Shown piece after piece: positions 12,301 to 25,563 of a stretch of DNA of 64,000 nucleotides. Source of the DNA: Isoperla grammatica (Eukaryota > Arthropoda > Insecta > Plecoptera > Perlodidae); assembly GCA_945910005.1 (NCBI GenBank), contig OX246741.1, positions 53,315,564 through 53,379,563 of the forward strand. The letters are read 5' to 3'. Each line of letters starts with the position of its first letter. The first letter of the stretch is position 1. A program made the position numbers and the translations under genes. The notes beneath the pieces were generated by a model that was not told where the DNA came from, ran no database searches, and saw only the letters and a list, made by a program, of their open reading frames with translations.

Positions 12301-15300
12301 GAGCAGTGACGTCACAGACAGAGAGGTCAGGTATAGGACCCAGTGTAAGACAGACGAACGAAGCTACGGTCGGTGTATAATGCCAGAGTCTGAGACTTGA
12401 AACATGGAGCAGTGACGTCACAGACAGAGAGGTCAGGTATAGGACCCAGTGTAAGACAGACGAACGAAGCTACGGTCGGTGTATAATGCCAGAGTCTGAG
12501 ACTTGAAACATGGAGCAGTGACGTCACAGACAGAGAGGTCAGGTATAGGACCCAGTGTAAGACAGACGAACGAAGCTACGGTCGGTGTATAATGCCAGAG
12601 TCTGAGACTTGAAACATGGAGCCGTGACGTCACAGACAGAGAGGTCAGGTATAGGACCCAGTGTAAGACAGACGAACGAAGCTACGGTCGGTGTATAATG
12701 CCAGAGTTTGAGACTTGAAACATGGAGCCGTGACGTCACAGACAGAGAGGTCAGGTATAGGACCCAGTGTAAGACAGACGAACGAAGCTACGGTCGGTGT
12801 ATAATGCCAGAGTCTGAGACTTGAAACATGGAGCCGTGACGTCACAGACAGAGAGGTCAGGTATAGGACCCAGTGTAAGACAGACGAACGAAGCTACGGT
12901 CGGTGTATAATGCCAGAGTCTGAGACTTGAAACATGGAGCCGTGACGTCACAGACAGAGAGGTCAGGTATAGGACCCAGTGTAAGACAGACGAACGAAGC
13001 TACAGTCGGTGTATAATGCCAGAGTCTGAGACTTGAAACATGGAGCCGTGACGTCACAGACAGAGAGGTCAGGTATAGGACCCAGTGTAAGACAGACGAA
13101 CGAAGCTACGGTCGGTGTATAATGCCAGAGTCTGAGACTTGAAACATGGAGCCGTGACGTCATAGACAGAGAGGTCAGGTATAGGACCCAGTGTAAGACA
13201 GACGAACGAAGCTACGGTCGGTGTATAATGCCAGAGTCTGAGACTTGAAACATGGAGCCGTGGCGTCACAGACAGAGAGGTCAGGTATAGGACCCAGTGT
13301 AAGACAGACGAACGAAGCTACGGTCGGTGTATAATGCCAGAGTCTGAGACTTGAAACATGGAGCCGTGACGTCACAGACAGAGAGGTCAGGTATAGGACC
13401 CAGTGTAAGACAGACGAACGAAGCTACGGTCGGTGTATAATGCCAGAGTCTGAGACTTGAAACATGGAGCCGTGGCGTCACAGACAGAGAGGTCAGGTAT
13501 AGGACCCAGTGTAAGACAGACGAACGAAGCTACGGTCGGTGTATAATGCCAGAGTCTGAGACTTGAAACATGGAGCCGTGGCGTCACAGACAGAGAGGTC
13601 AGGTATAGGACCCAGTGTAAGACAGACGAACGAAGCTACGGTCGGTGTATAATGCCAGAGTCTGAGACTTGAAACATGGAGCCGTGACGTCACAGACAGA
13701 GAGGTCAGGTATAGGACCCAGTGTAAGACAGACGAACGAAGCTACGGTCGGTGTATAATGCCAGAGTCTGAGACTTGAAACATGGAGCCGTGACGTCACA
13801 GACAGAGAGGTCAGGTATAGGACCCAGTGTAAGACAGACGAACGAAGCTACGGTCGGTGTATAATGCCAGAGTCTGAGACTTGAAACATGGAGCCGTGAC
13901 GTCACAGACAGAGAGGTCAGGTATAGGACCCAGTGTAAGACAGACGAACGAAGCTACGGTCGGTGTATAATGCCAGAGTCTGAGACTTGAAACATGGAGC
14001 CGTGACGTCACAGACAGAGAGGTCAGGTATAGGACCCAGTGTAAGACAGACGAACGAAGCTACGGTCGGTGTATAATGCCAGAGTCTGAGACTTGAAACA
14101 TGGAGCCGTGACGTCACAGACAGAGAGGTCAGGTATAGGACCCAGTGTAAGACAGACGAACGAAGCTACGGTCGGTGTATAATGCCAGAGTCTGAGACTT
14201 GAAACATGGAGCCGTGACGTCACAGACAGAGAGGTCAGGTATAGGACCCAGTGTAAGACAGACGAACGAAGCTACGGTCGGTGTATAATGCCAGAGTCTG
14301 AGACTTGAAACATGGAGCAGTGACGTCACAGACAGAGAGGTCAGGTATAGGACCCAGTGTAAGACAGACGAACGAAGCTACGGTCGGTGTATAATGCCAG
14401 AGTCTGAGACTTGAAACATGGAGCCGTGACGTCACAGACAGAGAGGTCAGGTATAGGACCCAGTGTAAGACAGACGAACGAAGCTACGGTCGGTGTATAA
14501 TGCCAGAGTCTGAGACTTGAAACATGGAGCCGTGACGTCACAGACAGAGAGGTCAGGTATAGGACCCAGTGTAAGACAGACGAACGAAGCTACGGTCGGT
14601 GTATAATGCCAGAGTCTGAGACTTGAAACATGGAGCCGTGACGTCACAGACAGAGAGGTCAGGTATAGGACCCAGTGTAAGACAGACGAACGAAGCTACG
14701 GTCGGTGTATAATGCCAGAGTCTGAGACTTGAAACATGGAGCCGTGACGTCATAGACAGAGAGGTCAGGTATAGGACCCAGTGTAAGACAGACGAACGAA
14801 GCTACGGTCGGTGTATAATGCCAGAGTCTGAGACTTGAAACATGGAGCCGTGGCGTCACAGACAGAGAGGTCAGGTATAGGACCCAGTGTAAGACAGACG
14901 AACGAAGCTACGGTCGGTGTATAATGCCAGAGTCTGAGACTTGAAACATGGAGCCGTGGCGTCACAGACAGAGAGGTCAGGTATAGGACCCAGTGTAAGA
15001 CAGACGAACGAAGCTACGGTCGGTGTATAATGCCAGAGTCTGAGACTTGAAACATGGAGCCGTGACGTCACAGACAGAGAGGTCAGGTATAGGACCCAGT
15101 GTAAGACAGACGAACGAAGCTACGGTCGGTGTATAATGCCAGAGTCTGAGACTTGAAACATGGAGCCGTGACGTCACAGACAGAGAGGTCAGGTATAGGA
15201 CCCAGTGTAAGACAGACGAACGAAGCTACGGTCGGTGTATAATGCCAGAGTCTGAGACTTGAAACATGGAGCCGTGACGTCACAGACAGAGAGGTCAGGT

Positions 15301-16042
15301 ATAGGACCCAGTGTAAGACAGACGAACGAAGCTACGGTCGGTGTATAATGCCAGAGTCTGAGACTTGAAACATGGAGCCGTGACGTCACAGACAGAGAGG
15401 TCAGGTATAGGACCCAGTGTAAGACAGACGAACGAAGCTACGGTCGGTGTATAATGCCAGAGTCTGAGACTTGAAACATGGAGCCGTGACGTCACAGACA
15501 GAGAGGTCAGGTATAGGACCCAGTGTAAGACAGACGAACGAAGCTACGGTCGGTGTATAATGCCAGAGTCTGAGACTTGAAACATGGAGCAGTGACGTCA
15601 CAGACAGAGAGGTCAGGTATAGGACCCAGTGTAAGACAGACGAACGAAGCTACGGTCGGTGTATAATGCCAGAGTCTGAGACTTGAAACATGGAGCCGTG
15701 ACGTCACAGACAGAGAGGTCAGGTATAGGACCCAGTGTAAGACAGACGAACGAAGCTACGGTCGGTGTATAATGCCAGAGTCTGAGACTTGAAACATGGA
15801 GCCGTGACGTCACAGACAGAGAGGTCAGGTATAGGACCCAGTGTAAGACAGACGAACGAAGCTACGGTCGGTGTATAATGCCAGAGTCTGAGACTTGAAA
15901 CATGGAGCCGTGGCGTCACAGACAGAGAGGTCAGGTATAGGACCCAGTGTAAGACAGACGAACGAAGCTACGGTCGGTGTATAATGCCAGAGTCTGAGAC
16001 TTGAAACATGGAGCAGTGACGTCACAGACAGAGAGGTCAGGT
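6308..16042 (+). repeat. 106-bp satellite array, about 92 units
   Basis: A head-to-tail array with a period of exactly 106 bp. There are 91 complete steps from 6308 to 15945 plus a 98-bp last unit. The only length changes I find are a 1-bp deletion near 10183 and an 8-bp deletion near 10805. A unit begins CAGTGTAAGACAGACGAACG and contains GTGACGTCACAGACAGAGAG. Units differ at a few recurrent positions: GACGTC/GGCGTC, CACAG/CATAG, GCCGTG/GCAGTG and CGGTCGG/CAGTCGG. Each unit is open on the minus strand for about 66 codons, overlapping its neighbour, which is a by-product of periodicity and not a gene. The extreme homogeneity implies recent amplification or ongoing homogenisation by unequal exchange. 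Confidence 0.97.
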
Positions 16043-16638
16043 CACCAACTCACACGGGAATCTCATTCGAGGGTGGGGATTTGATATTCCTTCCCAATAT
16101 CCTCAAAGGTTTCTTCTGAGGTTTCCCTCTGTCCGAAAGGCTTGTGGGAATTAGTTATACCCAGTCATCCCCTAGCTGGAAATAACATGACTCGCTGTAG
16201 ACTGTGGCTGCCTATGAACCCAGCGCAAAAACAAATTTCTGACACTTATAAATTATAATATCAAATTTCTAATAGATTTTTTAAAACTGTCTCAAATAAA
16301 AAACAATGATATCCTCTCCGCTATGAAAGTTGATATCTTTCAATAATATACCTAAGATATATTTAAATTGATAATTTTAACTATGAAAAGCCCAATTTAT
16401 CATAAGCTGTATAACTTCTCTCTGGGACGACATTTGGTTTTCCTCGTTGCAACAATATTGTAAAGCAAGAGATAACAATTTGATAGTTTAGAACCTTTGA
16501 GTAGGGTGGTGTATTCATATGCTGACACATATAGCTCTGCGCTCATGTTACAGCATATTTCATTTCACCATCGAGTTTGGTGGAGGAGCCATGACTGCAA
16601 AGTGAACGCTCTCCTATTTGTCAGGCTGACACTGATAT
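16043..16638. other. Satellite right flank, no gene seen
   Basis: The array stops abruptly at AGGTCAGGT and is followed by unrelated sequence. The first 150 bp contains TCCTCAAAGGTTTC and TTCTGAGGTTTCCC words that may be decayed SINE body. The remainder is AT-rich with no coding or RNA signal I can support. Confidence 0.5.
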
Positions 16639-16926
16639 CGTTGAGTGAGTATAATATAGGGTAGAGGCCCCACGCCATCGGAAGTTTGTCTACCGCCTTT
16701 TACTGCCCAACATACTTTAGTCGGGTAGTAGAAGTTCGCCAAGCGACGCGATGACGGAGCCTGATTGGTCGGCTACTTCACCGAAGATATACGAAGACAG
16801 CCGAAAACTACGTCATCGCGTCGCTTGGCGAACTTCTACTACCCGACTAAAGTATGTTGGGCAGCATAAGGAGGTAGACAAACTGCTGTTTGCGTTGCGA
16901 CTCTACCCTATATTACTCACTCAACG
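16639..16926. mobile_element. Foldback MITE, copy 1
   Basis: A nearly complete palindrome of about 288 bp. The outer arms begin CGTTGAGTGAGTATAATATA and end TATTACTCACTCAACG. The inner arms GTCGGGTAGTAGAAGTTCGC and CGATGACGGAG are repeated in inverse on the other side. The loop contains CCTGATTGGTCGGCTACTTC. A second copy lies at 46952-47235. Flanks are ACTGATAT and GATGATAT, an imperfect 8-bp target duplication. An 8-bp duplication points to an hAT-type parent; no protein is encoded. Confidence 0.8.
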
Positions 16927-17329
16927 ATGATATGCTAAAGTACTGTCGACGTATCAAGCTATGTGATGTCCTCATCGCTGTAACGTTCTCGGAAGACACG
17001 GTTGCTCCACACGGTCTGTTTCAACAGAGTTCGCTGAGGGATTCCTCGATATCGCTGTTGTTCTGCCGTTGCATGGAGTGGACCAGCCGTGCGCTCATAC
17101 TTCAACTACAATATACCAGATGCAGAGAGCGAGTCGCGCTAACTGGATTTAGGTTGGTATATTCGTCACATGCGTCATTTCACTATTACATAATCTGTGC
17201 TACACCATCTTTCTTGATACTTGGAGCGGGCTATACGTGTTGGAACATCCTGAAAACGTTTGTCTAACACATAAAAGATGTCAATTTTGTGCATTGATGT
17301 AAGAGTTGCAAATTGTGCTCTTGGGAGTT

Positions 17330-17352
17330 GGGGGGGGGGGGGGGGGGGGGGG
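17330..17352 (+). repeat. Poly-G run (23)
   Basis: A homopolymer of about 23 G, followed at 17505-17517 by 13 C, which gives inverted G/C tracts 150 bp apart. Exact length is prone to sequencing error. Confidence 0.85.
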
Positions 17353-17647
17353 TAATTCTGTTACACTATAGGCAGGCATTTTAACGTCATTGTTCAAGAT
17401 TACAAAAAACACACATTGATGTTTTGTGTAGGTCTGAAATTGATGAGTTGCAAATCGTGCCTGAGGGTGGGGTAATTCATCATAAAGCCACTTGAATGTT
17501 ACAACCCCCCCCCCCCCATCCCACCCCTCATGCACCCTTCACTTCGTTGAGAGGTCGGACGAACAAAGAGTTCAATCTTGTTCCCTTCCCAGCCTGAGAA
17601 ACCAGCTTGAACATGAGATCCACTTGGTTTAACGTCTACCCTAGTGT

Positions 17648-18714
<1,067 letters not shown>

Positions 18715-19033
18715 GTCGAGCAGGGCCAATATAACCTCGCCGTCCCGCACCTCTCATGACCCGTCTCGGTCCGGGGTAGAATAGGCCCAGAGTGACTCTG
18801 CTAGTCGTAAGAGGCGACGAAAGGAGACCCTGTCCCTTTCCCCCCACTGTCCCATTGAATATTTCTCCATAATGACGACCCATCCCACGCGACGTACAAT
18901 GGATCTGATACGGATGTGGCTTTATTCTTCATCGTCATCTTTCTCATCTTCATTATCACCCGCTCATCGTCTCGATTAGCCATTGTTGCACAAATATGAG
19001 ACGTTGAGCCCCATTAATCAATCAATCAATCCG
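18715..19033 (+). mobile_element. Probable 3' end of a non-LTR retrotransposon
   Basis: The segment contains GTCGTAAGAGGCGACGAAAG and CCTGTCCCTTTCC, then AAATATGAGACGTTGAGCCC, and ends in CATTAATCAATCAATCAATC. A GAGACGTTAAGCCC-like word followed by a short tandem (AATC)n tail is typical of 3' UTRs of I/Jockey-related non-LTR elements in invertebrates. No reverse transcriptase is present, so this is a 5'-truncated copy, the usual product of target-primed reverse transcription. The family assignment is from memory of such ends, not from a search. Confidence 0.5.
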
Positions 19034-19120
19034 CACCCCTCTAGAAATATAAGACGGGCGACGGAGAGTATCTCACACTAAGTCAAGGTCACGTGGTTTG
19101 CAAACCACACGAAATTATTA

Positions 19121-20197
19121 CCCCCCCCCCCCCCCCCACACACACAAATAAATAATAACCAATACATACAAAAATAAGTATTCGCATGTTTCCTTCAACT
19201 CACGAATATGGTAATTTGAAAGCTGTCGTGTGCCCTGTCACGTGGTCGCTTATCAACGCGTCGCAAGGAGCGTTTCCAGCAAACATAAAACAGGAAAAAC
19301 GTGGTTATCAAATTATTCATCAAACTCTCAGGGTGATCATAAATCATGTTCACCTAGTTGATTTTATTCATGTTTTACTCAACAGAATAAGTTAGTATTT
19401 GCGTCGATTATCAAGACCGAACTTTTTACTTTTGTCTAACTGTAACGGTGACCATACGTAAATACATAAACATTTCTTTGAGCTTTGTTACAATAATTGT
19501 ATCTTATGTAAATACTGATCCAAAATCCAAATTACGGAATTGTATGAAACTAAATAGTTGGGTACTCTATTGTTATGGTAAACAAGGGCAGTCTACGGTT
19601 AGAAAATATACCTATACGCAACACATGCTTGTATGCCAATAAATATTTAAAACAATATATCTCTCTTTCTCACTCAGTTCTGCACAGTTTACAGTCGGTT
19701 CCGCTAAGATCACTGACGTTAAGCAACATTGGACAAGGCCGGTAGACGGGTGGGTGATGTCTTGTTGAAGTGGAAGTGTTTTTCAATTTGTTGCTATTTG
19801 TATTTAATTTTATTGGATGTGTATAATATGTATGAAAAATAGCAAGTTTGCTATTAATACAATTTTTAAAAAACTACTGGTTGCTCGAAACTCGTCTGTT
19901 TGGACAGGAGTGGACTACGCGTCAATATCGGGTTAATCACCTCGTTATGTTTCAATTAGCTTCTCAGCGTGTCATCATCAGGGCATACACCTCACTAGTC
20001 ACAAGTACACACGTACGCACGCACGCATACTAATTACTAGTGTACACACACTGCCACACATGTGACTCATACACCGCTCTCTACCCAGGCATACTTAGGA
20101 AAAGTGTGGCCAATGTGTTAAGGGAGGGGGGCCGTGGGGGGGGGGGGGGCATAACAGAACTAAACCTCTCAGGGGTGTGTCTGGGTATAGGAGACTG
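19121..20197. other. Gene-poor segment with poly-C start
   Basis: It opens with 17 C at 19121-19137, then CACACACA, and ends near a 13-G run at about 20137-20149. The sequence between is AT-rich with short open frames only. I see no gene. Confidence 0.5.
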
Positions 20198-20330
20198 AGG
20201 GCCGGTCTTACAATCTTCTAATAAGAAAGTTATTTGTAGCAATTAAGCTATTTGCAGGATTTCAAGAGTTTTGATTGGTGGTTGCCATGGAGACAACAAG
20301 CTATTCGACGAATAAATAAAATACTGGACC
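20198..20330. mobile_element. Possible MITE fragment
   Basis: The segment starts GGGCCGGTCTTACAATC and includes GATTGGTGGTTGCCATGG, which resembles the core GATTGGTGGTTAGCGGCTACCATGG (written here with its insertion) of the 110-bp MITE at 29846-29955. A matching right terminus is not clear, so the right edge is a guess. Confidence 0.3.
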
Positions 20331-21485
20331 TGAAACTAACAATAGATAGCGCTGCTAAGCTACCCCCTTATCTGCGTCATTGATGGTTTCAACAAATGAA
20401 CGATGAGTAATCTCCTTCTCATAGAAGTTTATTTGCTTGCCACCAGATTGCATCTAGACTATTTTGAGTGGCCTATGCTGCGCTTACCCTACGAAAAATC
20501 TATTTTTTTTTTTTGTCTAATAAGTATTTGTGATGTGTTTACATTTTTAGTTTTACTATGTTCGTTTGTACTAGATTGTGTGATTTGTTGCGATATGTTA
20601 GCAATGTATCACAGTAGTCATTGTCATGTGAATGTGTTGTCCATGGATGAAGTTGGTTATCATTGTCAGTCATTCATAAGAGAAATGCTGGGATTCAGTT
20701 GTAAAACCTCACTTAGGCATTCCTTCTCAACTAACTATGCATCATTAGCCTTATAGACTGAACGGATCAATATTACCCGTACACAGCATTCTTTCATTTC
20801 TGTAAATTGGATTGGGACTTAGCGGGATCACAATACAAGAAAGTAGGCCAATGGTTGTAACGTGAACAATGTAAGCTACCATGGGCATTGGTGGCAGTAT
20901 AGGCATAGACATCATATATATAGGCATAGATATCATACACATAATGCTATTAGTATAAAATGTTAGCTAAACTGTAATATAAATAAATCGGAGTGATCTC
21001 CCATAAAAGGTTTGTGAAATTGTAAGAGAACCAATCCTTTTATAATAAATTTGTTCCTGTGTTCCATACAAACTCGGTCAAAACTGGTTATGTTTTACTT
21101 CCATGCGTTTGTTTACCAACTCTAATTAAAACTAAAAAGTGAATCATTGTTCATATTTTCTCGAAACAAAGCATTAGATTATTTTACTTAATATGTACGG
21201 TTGGCCGTTTTGTATTAAGTAGTTCATTGTATAATATTGGAAATCCACGAAAACCACCACAAGGATGAAGAATGTCTTGAAGGTTCAAGTTTACGTACTA
21301 CGTATCACACAATTGTGATCAATCATTAGTATTATTATTATTATCAACATTAATATTTAAGACCAAATATCTATTTATCTTTGATTTTTGTTTTTTTCGG
21401 AATGTAGTGTGATTTTGCATGGCTTGGTTGTTTTGACCTGTCTTAATTTCAGGCAAGTATTGCCGCGATGCGTTTTTATTAGAGA
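20331..21485. other. AT-rich segment, one weak 117-codon frame
   Basis: An open frame on the plus strand at 20403-20756 starts with ATG and contains a hydrophobic run rich in F, L, C and V at about residues 33-65 that could form a membrane helix. It has no recognised domain and codon choice looks like background, so I do not call it a gene. The rest shows nothing. Confidence 0.35.
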
Positions 21486-21560
21486 GAATTATTATAATAA
21501 AAATAATAATAATAATAATAAAAATAATAAATAAAATAAATTATAAAAAATTAAAATAAT

Positions 21561-21591
<31 letters not shown>

Positions 21592-21595
21592 CTAA
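21486..21595. repeat. AAT/ATT near-palindromic low-complexity tract
   Basis: An (AAT)n tract on the left is followed by pure A/T linker and an (ATT)n tract on the right, so the strand can fold into a long A/T hairpin. No G or C occurs over most of its length. Confidence 0.8.
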
Positions 21596-24078
21596 TATAA
21601 CGATGCTTGACTCGACGGGGGTGTTGGGGGGGAGGGGGAGCGCATAACGTAGCAGCGCGCTATGGTCGCCCTACCATTGGGTTTAAAATATAGCCCTACT
21701 CGGCCAGGCTGGTGCAATGCAGCCGAGCCATGACCCATAACCCCACATCGCACGCACCCCACGTCCTATATGACTATTACACGCACAAACATGCGTCATC
21801 ACACGCACCCCACGTACCTATATCACTATATACGCACAAACATGCGTGCACTCTCGCATATCGCTTTTATGCGTTATCTTTCGTTACGTACATGTTTTGA
21901 ATATTCCGATTCGGATGCAAACTTTTGCTTTTTATCTTTTGTTTGATTGTTAGGCCTACAGCTTTGAATATTTCGTTTCGGATGCAACTGGTATAATATG
22001 TATGAGCTCAGCATACAACACACGCAATGGAGATGCCAACATCAGTTGTAGTTATTTATGTATTAATTATTCCTATGCAATATGCATACATAATGAATAA
22101 GGGCTGGCAGAACAGAGCACGGCTACAAACACAAGGAATCACTGCAAAACATAAAATAAATTTGATAATAAACATATAAAAAAGTATAATAAAATAAGTA
22201 AACGATGATAAAAAACAATTTAACCCTAAGAAAATATCCCGAAACATAAGAATAATGAAATTTACAAAATATAAATCAAACTTACAAAGCACAATTACAA
22301 ACACAAGTAATACATAATTATAGTTGAAAATATAGCAAACAAAAATTATTAAGAAGGATAGTATTAAAAGAGAAGAAAAATCGAATATTTGGGAGAAAAA
22401 ATTTAAGCTACATGATTCTAAAAACCAGCAAATAATTCGATAAGGAAGCGGAAGAAGGGGGTTAAGGGTAAAGGGGGTTAACTCTTTCCAATATCTTGTA
22501 GCATTTCAAGATAAAATACCGTAATGTTGTAACTGTTGCAGTTAACCCAGTGATAAAGCCTGCAACAACTGTCTGCACTGCATGTGTTCAGTTGTCAGTG
22601 ACGTGGCAGCTATGGCCGTGATAAGAGCGCCCTGCTATCATCAATCACGCAGTCACGCAACCATATTAAATAAACATATCAATCAAATATTGATTTCCTC
22701 TGTGTGCAATGTCTTACTGATTCAATAGCTGCATGTCACACTGCTACGCGACACTTACAACGTGCGTGGCCAGGGTTCGCGGGCTCGAACCATCTACCAG
22801 ACCTGGGTTCGAATCCTGCGAAGTGGGCTGTTGTCTATCATTGCTATACAATATGCTTATTAGTTTGTCTACCTACAACAATGAGTTTGTATACGGGATT
22901 AAAAGATTCATATTACATCTAGATATTTCTCAAACTATAAAATTTTATCGAATCCTTTTTTTAAAACAGTTTAGGATCAGGATAACATTTACCCCTGCAT
23001 GTTCTACAGGTATAGTCTCATCCCACCAGTGATGGGAGAGGAAACGTATCCACATTATACTACTAGTAGGGTGTGTAAAGGCCCACTTGAAGTAGCCGAC
23101 GGCAGCGCCACGTTTTCTCCTATCGGCAGTGTCGCGCCCTAAAGAGTAGTTGTAACATTGGCGCGGTTTTGAGCTGGCCTATTCAGTGACTATCAGAGTC
23201 GTCAAAAAAGTCCTCTTCCTTGAAGGGGAACTTCTTTAGCGACTGTGGTGCGTATATTAGTAACACTACTCTACTCCGCAGACCTCTCCCACATTCAACA
23301 AGTTGTCTAATGTGCTTAATCTAGTTCCAATAACCGCATTGACGTGTGCGCCGCCCTCACACAACACCCCCCCCCCCCCCCCCCAGGCGCCCCCAGGGGA
23401 ACACGGCCCCACCGACAGAACTCATCGCCACATAAATCTATTGCCTCCAAACACCGTAGTTTGTTGTTGTTACTCCCTCGGCTACCTCCCCCCCTCCCCC
23501 CTCCTGGTGACGTCATCGCCCCCCATAAAGGTGACCCCACGGGCTTCACTTGACAACTTCACGGAGGGAAGAAAAAGTCCAGACCTGGCTGATGAAATGT
23601 CGGGTTTTCAAGTTTTGTAAATATTATGCTGCGTCATCGTAACGATTCATCTTTCGCAGAACAATCGCTAAGTAATGAGTGTGACAAGTAGCATTGTATT
23701 GTAATGACAGAGTTATATTCTTGTCTCTTAGTGGTAAGTTCACCTTCACGTAGAGTCGATATGAGCTGTAGGTCCGAGTTCCAGTTTGATTTATTTATTT
23801 ATTGAAATAAAGCCATTGCAGGGCACATTGCTCTCTTTAGCCTGGTACAGAAATTATTACATACAAATTAAAAGACACATAGATTCAAAATTACATAAAT
23901 AAATTACAAGAATTGAAAAATGTCGATAGACATACGAGCTTCGTAACAAATGAAAATATTAAGAACATAAATGGTACAGAAATGGAGACAAGGTGGGAGC
24001 AGTAATTAGGTAGGAACTAGTAGAGAGTTCCAGTTAGAGAAAACTATGTTTATGGATAGTTAGTATAATGTACGTCGT
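21596..24078. other. Gene-poor segment with small repeats
   Basis: Contents: a roughly 60-bp imperfect tandem duplication at about 21745-21850 (CGCACCCCACGT and ACGCACAAACATGCGT words); a tRNA-like B-box GGGTTCGAATCC near 22804 without a matching acceptor stem; 18 C at 23367-23384; a TGACGTCA near 23507; and TTTATTTATTTATTGAAATA at about 23793, which looks like a retroelement tail. No coding region is supported. Confidence 0.5.
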
Positions 24079-24517
24079 TTAGTTGTCCTGCATAGCCTGC
24101 ACTGGTGCAAGCTTTCCGGCACCGCCATGTTATTTTGTCTCCGTGCAGGTTACACTGCTCGCGTTATTTTGTCCAGTGGACGTTGCACTAGTGCAGCGGT
24201 GTAGCACCGGCTACCGAGATGCAGTGCACGTGTAAGAAAATCTGGCGGCAACTTGAATTAACATGTGGTTGTTATTTTAAGTAGATACCTCGGCTGCTAT
24301 TTACGTTAAGAATAATTATTTAGTTGAGTTTCGATGTTATACATTTCAAACCATTTTGAAGGACTTTATCAAATTCAAATATTATTTTACACATCAGCCG
24401 TTGCTACACCGGAGTGTTTTTTTGTGTTCCTTCAGTGCAACCTGCATGCCTTGCACTATTGCGTGTTTCCGGCCTACACCGTAAAGCTGCACCGCAAGAA
24501 AGTGCAGGACAAAAAAA
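24079..24517. mobile_element. Imperfect MITE
   Basis: Left end TTAGTTGTCCTGCA with GGTGCAAGCTTTCCGG downstream is mirrored by the right end, whose reverse complement reads TTTTGTCCTGCACTTTC and GGTGCAGCTTTACGG. The imperfect terminal repeats are about 40 bp each. No target duplication is evident. An internal 67-codon frame crosses the right arm and is not a gene. Confidence 0.4.
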
Positions 24518-25125
24518 CAAACCTTATGAGTGTTTGACAAATAGATTGTAAAGCGGGAGAATTCGATGTTTTTTTGTGTGTATCTCTAAAACTCAATTCA
24601 ATGTAAACATTTTGGGATGATGCGGCGTCAAATATTATCAAAACGGACAAAACCTCTCATGGATAGGATACAATGTGAATTGCGATTTGATCAAGTTAGA
24701 CATATTATCGGAATGTCTTATTCATTGTATACATAACACAATCAATTTGGATCCTTTTTTGAGAATATTAATTTCTTCAATTAGTGATCATGCAGTAGTC
24801 ATGCAGTTGCTTGTATTTTGTTCCTTCTTTCGCAGATAATACTTTTTTAACTCGTTTCGTGTATCAGTTCCCTGCTTATCTTCTTGTACCCAATTGTCCA
24901 CGATTTCATGGTCAAGACAGACAACACCATCAAACAAGTTATCTATTAATCTATTAATCAATACTTATCATGTTCAGCACTTGTGTGTGAAGTGGGGGGA
25001 ATATTAAAACAATGGCTACCTCTCTTACAGCAGTTATAAATTGGACAGGAAAACCAACACTAAACATCATTTTGTCATAGCAAGAAAGTAATGCAGAATT
25101 TAATGGTACTCGTGAGAGGGTAGTT
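24518..25125. other. AT-rich spacer
   Basis: About 600 bp of AT-rich sequence before the short tandem array. I see no coding, RNA or repeat signal. Confidence 0.5.
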
Positions 25126-25466
25126 ACACCCAGTAGTTACACCTGTAGTTACACCCGTAGTTACACCTGGTAGTTACACCTGGTAGTTACACCCGGTTAC
25201 ACCCGGCAGTTACACTGTTACACGCTCAGTTACATCTGGCAGTTACACTGTTACACGCGGTAGTTACACCCGGTAGTTACACCCGGTAGTTACACCTGGT
25301 AGTTACACCCTGTAGTTACACCTGGTAGTTACACCCGGTTACACCCGGCAGTTACACTGTTACACGCGGTAGTTACACCGGGTAGTTACACCCGGTAATT
25401 ACACCCGGTAGTTACACCCGGTAGTTACACCCGTAGTTACACCCGTAGTTACACCCGGTAGTTACG
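25126..25466 (+). repeat. 13-14 bp minisatellite (GTAGTTACACCCG)
   Basis: About 25 imperfect copies of a unit like GTAGTTACACCCGG. Length varies between units, and a longer variant with CAGTTACACTGTTACACG appears three times, so small higher-order blocks are present. It directly precedes the 33-bp minisatellite but is unrelated in sequence. Confidence 0.92.
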
Positions 25467-25563
25467 CCTCCAGGTAAAACCTAACAAAAAACATTGACAA
25501 AAATAAATACCACAAAACAACAAATGAATAAATTATAGAAATATTCCCTCTCGTCCCGGCCAG

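Noticed and set aside
6276..16025. Dozens of overlapping 66-codon minus-strand frames
   Set aside because: They are one frame repeated by the 106-bp satellite. 106 is not a multiple of three, so no long protein results, and variants are not codon-aware.
16890..17267. 125-codon plus-strand frame
   Set aside because: It starts inside the foldback MITE terminus. The analogous start in the 47-kb copy leads to an unrelated peptide (46671-46988), so both are chance frames.
20403..20756. 117-codon frame with a hydrophobic stretch
   Set aside because: Start and stop exist, but composition matches AT-rich background and no family is recognised.
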